NCBI GenBank assembly: GCA_035772405.1
Contig: JAYKKM010000005.1
Location: 1,779,501 to 1,843,500 of the forward strand
Length of the DNA: 64,000 nucleotides
Direction of reading: 5' to 3'
Origin: Chrysogorgia sp. JL179-B06
Lineage: Eukaryota > Cnidaria > Anthozoa > Scleralcyonacea > Chrysogorgiidae
In this document: positions 59,227 to 64,000 of the stretch, piece after piece
Layout: each line of letters begins with the position of its first letter
Position numbering within the stretch: the first letter of the stretch is position 1
The notes under the pieces: generated by a model
The model's database searches: none
Told to the model about the DNA's origin: nothing
Seen by the model: the letters and a program-made list of their open reading frames with translations, nothing else
Program-made: the position numbers and the translations under genes

Positions 59227-60693
59227 CTACTTCAAGGTGTATTTGGTTAGTAGATAGCCAGAGACTGCTGAGAACCCTAAGATTATCGCCAGCGTTGTCG
59301 TGTCTGACTCACTTGTGGGAAGTGGTGCCGCACTTTTTTGGTGAACTTTTTTAGCCATGAGATTACTTAGCGCCGTCACATTTTCTTGGTGAGCTTTTTT
59401 CTTCACGGTTGTTGGCACTACTAATGAGTGAGTCACCACATTTTCTTGGTGGACTTTTTTAGCCATAATTGTTGGTGTTGTTGCATTCAAGCTGGTGTTC
59501 ACTCCAAATCTCATGGACTCTGTGGCAATCTTTAATAAGTTGTTGTACCCAGCGATTTTATTCTTGAGAATCACTAGGTTACTTGGCATTAACCATGTAC
59601 TTGGCGACACTGCAAGATTTTGGACAACGTTGGTGTCTCTAATCGATTTATTCATGTTGAGAATCCATGTCGATACGTCGTACTGTATAACACTGTCAGA
59701 AAACAACTTGCGGAATTCTTGTTGGGTCTCTAGACTTCCTGCAGAACCACCAACGACTGACACACGTGTTCTCGCTTGTGCACCAAGTGTGGAGTACACA
59801 AAGGCTTCTATGCTTTGATTTAGATATTGCAACCCAATGTTGGTAAAGCCATCCGAGAGTCGTGCGACGTATCGTTTGTAATCGTTCTGAACGTCGTTGA
59901 GTGTGAAGACTCTGGATTCGCCTAAAGTGCCATCGCTCAGGACTTTATTCTGGTAATAATGTTTTCTAGGGATCTTAGAAATCTTGCCATACAATTCGGA
60001 AGCGTTAAATTCTCTACTTATTGATTTCATGGTCTCACCACCTTCCATTCTTCTGAGGAGTCTCCTAATGGTGAAGTACACATGAAATCTCATCACACTT
60101 GTGACCACAGGGTGAACTTCTTGTGACACTGATAAATGTTGCAGTGACACCCCACAACAGAAACTCGCGCAATACGTCGCAAACACAATGCGGTAGTAAG
60201 ATTCGTTGTCATCCCACTCTGATTTTGTCTTTGACGTGGTGACTCGCAAGGTTGGTAGCTTTGACATGAAGTAGCTATTTTGGTTAACAAAGACTTTAAA
60301 GTTATTCACTGGATAATTCAACACATTTTCTGTTGGATAGCCATCCCAAAGCCCCCAGTGGTTCTTATGACCTTTTGGCAGTGGTTGGATAGCTCCACCA
60401 CCTTGCCATATTATTGGGAACTTACTATTGTGTAGCCACTTCCACATGCTTTTATCATTTTTGAAGGTTGTGCTGGTTATGTCCGTGCTGAGGATGTCAT
60501 TGTTTCTGAAATACACATCGACACTCATGATCTTACCATCTTGCAAAATATTTGGATAGAACTCAAATTTGCTTAAAGTAGCGTGGGGGTACTTTTTGAT
60601 GAGGTCTGCCTTTGCGTCGTGTGCAGCCTTCGATGTGTTAGCCATCGCGAGTTTGTAGTACTTTCCATAGTAATCACGAAGGGCTTTCTGCAT
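59227..60693 (-). CDS. 488-residue conserved Polinton protein with C-terminal anchor
   Basis: The start is taken at the ATG 60693 (MQKALRDYYGKYYK), since the frame further upstream begins only with GTG. Central blocks ESYYRIVFATYCASFCCGVS and HPVVTSVMRFHVYFTIRRLL, then STLGAQARTR and YNNLLKIATESMRFG, occur in other cnidarian Polintons as I recall, with no assigned role. Near the end are three imperfect repeats (AKKVHQENV, KKKAHQENV, AKKVHQKSA) and then a hydrophobic helix (TLAIILGFSAVSGYLLT). It may be a virion structural protein. It does not read as the double-jelly-roll hexon. Confidence 0.65.
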   Translation of the reverse strand: MQKALRDYYGKYYKLAMANTSKAAHDAKADLIKKYPHATLSKFEFYPNILQDGKIMSVDVYFRNNDILSTDITSTTFKNDKSMWKWLHNSKFPIIWQGGGAIQPLPKGHKNHWGLWDGYPTENVLNYPVNNFKVFVNQNSYFMSKLPTLRVTTSKTKSEWDDNESYYRIVFATYCASFCCGVSLQHLSVSQEVHPVVTSVMRFHVYFTIRRLLRRMEGGETMKSISREFNASELYGKISKIPRKHYYQNKVLSDGTLGESRVFTLNDVQNDYKRYVARLSDGFTNIGLQYLNQSIEAFVYSTLGAQARTRVSVVGGSAGSLETQQEFRKLFSDSVIQYDVSTWILNMNKSIRDTNVVQNLAVSPSTWLMPSNLVILKNKIAGYNNLLKIATESMRFGVNTSLNATTPTIMAKKVHQENVVTHSLVVPTTVKKKAHQENVTALSNLMAKKVHQKSAAPLPTSESDTTTLAIILGFSAVSGYLLTKYTLK

Positions 60694-60737
60694 ATATAAT
60701 ACACCATATGTTACACATAACACATGCTACATTATAT
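60694..60737. promoter_or_regulatory. Compact divergent promoter
   Basis: The 44 bp between the 60693 start (-) and the probable 60738 start (+) include TATATAATACACCATATG and ATTATATATGG, TATA-like in both directions. Expression of blocks 3 and 4 must start here or inside coding sequence. Confidence 0.4.
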
Positions 60738-61400
60738 ATGGTCAGGGTTGTAGTATTGATTAGAGGTCCAACGGAAACTGTGGATCTACCAGAGGCACTT
60801 TTGACGTTTGGCTCAGACCCTCACTTACTAGTGAAAAAAGCGACCATCTTTTGGGACTATGTTAACGTGGAGACCGGTGTGAATGATGAAATAAGTTACA
60901 ACAGCAACAAACACGTTTTTGGGTCTGGGTACCACACTTTTAAAATGATTGCCGACGAGTTGAAAGGATTAGGGGCTATCGAGCTAGTAGCCAACAAACA
61001 CGATTCAAAGTGCGCGATAAAAACTGACCAACAATTAGAGCTGTTCAAATTTGGAGAACTCTTAGGGTTCAATGATAACACAACGGTGAGTAGTAGTGGT
61101 TTGGTCAGCCCTAACGTTGTGGATGTTAACAAAGGGTTGAAGTACGTACAAGTAGGTTGTAGCATTGTGAACAGACCTGAGAACATTGTTAATGGCAGCA
61201 AAAGCGAGGTTATCGTCGAGTTGCCATTGACCACCACCCAACCACTGAAGAGCTCTGTTCAACAATTTTCCAACATTGAGTCGAAGGTGTCGATAAACAA
61301 AGGCGCTTTCACACAGCTGGTGTTTAACGTGACTGACCAAGATGGTAGTGGCGTCAATGTTGGTGACATATTGTTGGATTTGTATGCAACGCTTGAGTAG
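60738..61400 (+). CDS. Paralogue A of a beta-rich Polinton protein
   Basis: 220 residues from MVRVVVLIRG; an upstream in-frame ATG at 60708 would add ten residues but lies in the promoter space. The blocks ATIFWDYVNVETG, LGFNDNT, VNKGLKYVQVGCSIV, LPLTTTQPL, IESKVSINKGAF and DILLDLYAT match, in order, those of the next gene. The all-beta look and the presence in tandem suggest a capsid-surface or spike component; no known family is claimed. Confidence 0.68.
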   Translation: MVRVVVLIRGPTETVDLPEALLTFGSDPHLLVKKATIFWDYVNVETGVNDEISYNSNKHVFGSGYHTFKMIADELKGLGAIELVANKHDSKCAIKTDQQLELFKFGELLGFNDNTTVSSSGLVSPNVVDVNKGLKYVQVGCSIVNRPENIVNGSKSEVIVELPLTTTQPLKSSVQQFSNIESKVSINKGAFTQLVFNVTDQDGSGVNVGDILLDLYATLE

Positions 61401-61419
61401 CTAGACGTGCGCTAATGTA

Positions 61420-62208
61420 ATGAGTCTAAACTATGGGTATGACTCTGGTGGTTACACTGAAAAGCGACGTGTAGACGACAGTCCTCAAAAGTTGACGGTG
61501 CTTATTGAAGGCGTGGAGAAAGTCGTAACTTTTGACTACAGTGTAGTGGCCACATACGATAACCCACACGTTGTAGTCAAGACAGCCACTGTGTTTTGGA
61601 GCTATGACAATGTGGCGAGTGGTGGTGATATTCAATTCTTCGTTATTTCTACAGGAAAACCAGCGCCAAGAGTCGGGCCAATTCGAGTGGGTGGGGGCTA
61701 CTACGACTTCGACGCGTTGGTTAGAGCTCTACGACACGCGCTCAGGGTGTTTAGTATAGATCTCGTGGTGGAGAAACTGATGACCGCAGGTAAAAGTAGG
61801 ATTAAAGTTAAGACTATGGGGGGGAAAAGCTCCGAAATAGAACTTAGGCTAGGTGACATTGGGCTTTTGCTTGGTTTCGCGAAGGACGCAGGAATCACGG
61901 CAGATGGTCAGTGGTATGACAGCCCAAACAAGATTGACATGAACAGAGGTCTAAAGTATGTAGAAGTCTCGTGCGACGCTGTTGAGACGGAGAGTAATGT
62001 GGGCACTGACGGGAATCGTAGTGATGTGATCACAACGTTACCAATACCCACCGAGCAGTCTCTTGATGGAGGGATACAACGTTATGCGTACGTTGAGTCC
62101 AAGGTGAAAATTAAAAAAGGTGTTTACTCAAGTATGACGTTTCGTGTCAAACCAAACAATGGTGACGCTGACGTCGGCGCGGTGCTATTGGAACTGTATA
62201 TTGTGTGA
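61420..62208 (+). CDS. Paralogue B with MSLNYGY tag
   Basis: 262 residues. N-terminal MSLNYGYDSGG matches the fibre-like protein (MSLNYGYESDD), while the remainder matches paralogue A: ATVFWSYDNVASG, LLLGFAKDAG, MNRGLKYVEVSCDAV, LPIPTEQSL, VESKVKIKKGVY, AVLLELYIV. It is therefore either a fusion of the tag with the A-type fold or the ancestor of A after tag loss. It starts 19 bp after A and ends 5 bp before the integrase ATG. Confidence 0.7.
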   Translation: MSLNYGYDSGGYTEKRRVDDSPQKLTVLIEGVEKVVTFDYSVVATYDNPHVVVKTATVFWSYDNVASGGDIQFFVISTGKPAPRVGPIRVGGGYYDFDALVRALRHALRVFSIDLVVEKLMTAGKSRIKVKTMGGKSSEIELRLGDIGLLLGFAKDAGITADGQWYDSPNKIDMNRGLKYVEVSCDAVETESNVGTDGNRSDVITTLPIPTEQSLDGGIQRYAYVESKVKIKKGVYSSMTFRVKPNNGDADVGAVLLELYIV

Positions 62209-62213
62209 GTTAT

Positions 62214-63317
62214 ATGGAGCTTGGTGTGGAAACAGAGCAGGGGTTGAGAGACATCTATTATAATCCCAAGACGGGGTACAGTGGTGCAGAGAGGTTGTAT
62301 CAAAGCGCATTGGGAGACGGATTGAAAGTAACTAGAAAAACAGTGAAAGAATGGTTGACAGCGCAGGACACTTACACTAGGTACAAACCTATTGTGAGAA
62401 GACATAAGTTCCGCGCGACTTTTGTTGGGTTTCTTGGTGAAGAGCTCCAAATGGACTTAGTGGACATGAGTAAGTATTCAAAACAGAATGGAGGTTATTA
62501 TTGGATATTGACAGGCATTGAAATATTGAGTAGATACGCTTTTGGTATTGCAGTTTACAGAAAAGACACTAAGAACATGACTAAGGCTGTTGGAAAATTG
62601 TTGAGTGACTTTAAAGATCGGTTTGGGGTCACACCTAAGTTAGCGCAATTTGACGATGGACTTGAGTTCTACAACGTTGGTGTGAAAAGTTTGTTGAAAG
62701 AGCATGGTGTCGAATATTTCAGCACTAAGAGCGATAAAAAGGCCGCTGTTGTCGAGCGTTTTAATAGAAGTCTGAAGAGCATTATGTGGAAGTACTTTTA
62801 CGCTCGTGGGACATACAAGTGGATTGACGCTTTGGATAAATTTGTGGACAATTACAATAGCAACGTGAATCGAAGCATTATGATGAAACCGAAGGATGTC
62901 GATAAGTCAAATGAAGCCGAAGTGTGGACCACTTTGTTTGGTCACCAATTTGCAGACAACCCATTGCCAAAGTTTAGAGTTGGTCAATCAGTGAGAATTA
63001 GTAAGTACAAGAGTGTGTTCACAAAGGGTTATGAAGCCAACTTCACTGAAGAGCTGTTTAAAGTGGTAAAGGTTATTCGTGGTGATCCGAATGTGTACGA
63101 AATTGAGGATCACACCGGTGAACAGATTATTGGTAAATTTTACGAACAGGAATTATCGCTGGTCAATAAGAAACATGGCGACGATGTGTACAGAGTTGAG
63201 AAGGTGTTGAAAAGAAAGAAAGTCAGAGGGAAGAAGATGGCGCTGGTCAAATGGTTGGGTTATGAGAGCAAACGTAATTCGTGGGTGCCAGAAAGCGATA
63301 TTCAAAATGTGAGTTAA
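62214..63317 (+). CDS. INT: Retroviral-type integrase with chromodomain
   Basis: 367 residues from the ATG at 62214; the frame extends upstream only to a GTG. The rve-type core has D81 (LQMDLVDM), D147 (FDDGLEF) and E181 (VVERFNRSLK), the DDE triad with about 33 residues between the last two. FNRSLK and the following W...FVDNYN...H.S block are typical. An SH3-like part (FRVGQSVRISK) follows. The C-terminus (about 323-367: YRVEKVLKRKKV, VKWLGYESKRNSWVPES) is a chromodomain, which directs insertion to marked chromatin in related elements. No N-terminal HHCC zinc finger was seen. It inserts the element's DNA into the genome. Confidence 0.95.
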   Translation: MELGVETEQGLRDIYYNPKTGYSGAERLYQSALGDGLKVTRKTVKEWLTAQDTYTRYKPIVRRHKFRATFVGFLGEELQMDLVDMSKYSKQNGGYYWILTGIEILSRYAFGIAVYRKDTKNMTKAVGKLLSDFKDRFGVTPKLAQFDDGLEFYNVGVKSLLKEHGVEYFSTKSDKKAAVVERFNRSLKSIMWKYFYARGTYKWIDALDKFVDNYNSNVNRSIMMKPKDVDKSNEAEVWTTLFGHQFADNPLPKFRVGQSVRISKYKSVFTKGYEANFTEELFKVVKVIRGDPNVYEIEDHTGEQIIGKFYEQELSLVNKKHGDDVYRVEKVLKRKKVRGKKMALVKWLGYESKRNSWVPESDIQNVS

Positions 63318-63323
63318 TGTAAC

Positions 63324-64000
63324 ATGGCTAAGAGTGACTTCGACGACCTCGAGACGGAGGGCTTTGATGAATACAAAGATATGAGTAATGATGAACTAGA
63401 TCGCAGTCTCGAAAGAGCCACTCAAGATCTTGAGCTAGCTCGGGGCGATCTAGGCGTCACAGCTGATGAGGAAACTAGACTAACTAGAGTGGAGGGTGGA
63501 CTGAAGCGCGAACACGATATAAGACTTCGCCAACACATGGGGGAGACTACTAGCGATCTCGTAACGCGGAGTGGTGGAGGAGTGTACCAACATGTGGAGA
63601 GGGTTTTTAGTGATCTCGCAACGCAGACTATTGACAACGTGAGAGATCGTGAAGACGTCGCGAGGAGTGTGCCATTGTTAGACACCACACACGCAGAGTA
63701 CGTCAACATACCTGGACTAACACCAGTCGAGAACCGCGAGTTGAGCGCGCTACTCAATCCAAGCGAGAATGTGTCGCGCGAGTCAAGAATAGGTGACACT
63801 GGCGCATTGCAAACACGAGCGGACCGTTATCAAAACTTGATAAATGAAGTGAACAAAAGAATAGCGGAGCTCACAGAAAAAGACCTCACGGCTGCAGAGA
63901 ACGAAGAGTTCGTCGATCTAGCTGAAAGAGTGATTGGACTTACACAAGCTAGAGACATACTTATTGAACAGCGGGAAATAGAAGAGGTTAGAGAGCGACA
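63324..64000 (+). CDS. Charged coiled-coil protein, cut by the window end
   Basis: ATG at 63324, 6 bp after the integrase stop; open for 225 codons to the window edge. Begins MAKSDFDDLETEGFDEYKDM, then long Glu/Arg/Asp-rich helices with heptad character (DELDRSLERATQDLELARGD; AERVIGLTQARDILIEQREI), broken by a Pro/Ser-containing linker. No domain recognised. It could be a core, scaffold or minor virion protein. The end is unknown. Confidence 0.8.
   Translation, partial: MAKSDFDDLETEGFDEYKDMSNDELDRSLERATQDLELARGDLGVTADEETRLTRVEGGLKREHDIRLRQHMGETTSDLVTRSGGGVYQHVERVFSDLATQTIDNVRDREDVARSVPLLDTTHAEYVNIPGLTPVENRELSALLNPSENVSRESRIGDTGALQTRADRYQNLINEVNKRIAELTEKDLTAAENEEFVDLAERVIGLTQARDILIEQREIEEVRER

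Larger units (their letters stand above)
49640..64000. mobile_element. Polinton/Maverick (adintovirus-type) element, right end outside the window
   Basis: A protein-primed PolB and a retroviral-type integrase within one dense gene array define the class. At least 15 uninterrupted genes lie in four strand blocks with 5-20 bp gaps or small overlaps, far denser than the flanking DNA. The left limit is uncertain: a tandem-repeat zone at 49683-49945 is the likely subterminal region. Protease, packaging ATPase and hexon/penton genes have not appeared by 64000, so at least several kilobases are missing to the right. Intact genes suggest a recent insertion or an unassembled viral genome; only the far terminus and its 6-bp duplication could settle this. 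Confidence 0.88.

Overview
The window looks like nuclear DNA of an invertebrate animal, most likely a cnidarian (inferred from spliced metazoan exons and the repeat types, not proven). It is AT-rich and dominated by transposable elements. I see one host gene, one large DNA transposon, several non-LTR, Penelope-like, LTR and SINE remnants, many palindromic MITEs, and at the right end most of a Polinton/Maverick (adintovirus-type) element.

Host gene. An OSBPL9/ORP9-type oxysterol-binding-protein-related gene lies on the minus strand from about 45.3 kb down to 3.6 kb. I could place 16 exons whose phases join, covering an acidic linker with an FFAT motif and nearly the whole lipid-transfer (ORD) domain. 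Exons 4 and 5 do not join directly, so at least one linker exon is missing there. The N-terminal PH-domain exons were not found. The introns hold most of the mobile elements.

Layout. 0-3.6 kb: nested repeats, including a TTAA-flanked element. 3.6-11.2 kb: ORP9 3' exons among minisatellites, palindromes and a tRNA-derived SINE. 11.9-19.6 kb: a 7.7-kb transposon with 91-bp inverted repeats and a 9-bp target-site duplication, inserted in an older LINE. It carries a five-exon DUF6589-like transposase with one frameshift and, convergently, an intact two-exon RecQ-like helicase. 20-32.4 kb: further ORP9 exons, LINE and LTR remnants, long palindromes, a 238-bp tandem array and (AT)n tracts. 34-45.3 kb: two LINE pseudogenes, 5S- and tRNA-derived SINEs, a foldback element, the acidic ORP9 exons and a Penelope-like (GIY-YIG) fragment. 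45.4-49.6 kb: inverted-repeat elements and no recognised gene.

Polinton (about 49.6 kb to beyond the window). Genes are uninterrupted and tightly packed in four alternating blocks. Block 1 (-): protein-primed PolB, a zinc-ribbon protein and three small membrane proteins. Block 2 (+): a zinc-finger-like protein and a type II thymidine kinase. Block 3 (-): a Bro-N/nuclease/zinc-finger protein, a 46-residue arginine-rich peptide, a probably N-myristoylated 68-residue protein, a fibre-like protein and a 488-residue probable virion or membrane protein. Block 4 (+): two paralogous proteins, a retroviral-type integrase with chromodomain, and an unfinished coiled-coil protein. Protease, packaging ATPase and major capsid genes are not in the window and would be expected to the right. 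PolB and integrase indicate self-synthesising replication and integration; thymidine kinase suggests nucleotide salvage, which is not a usual Polinton function.
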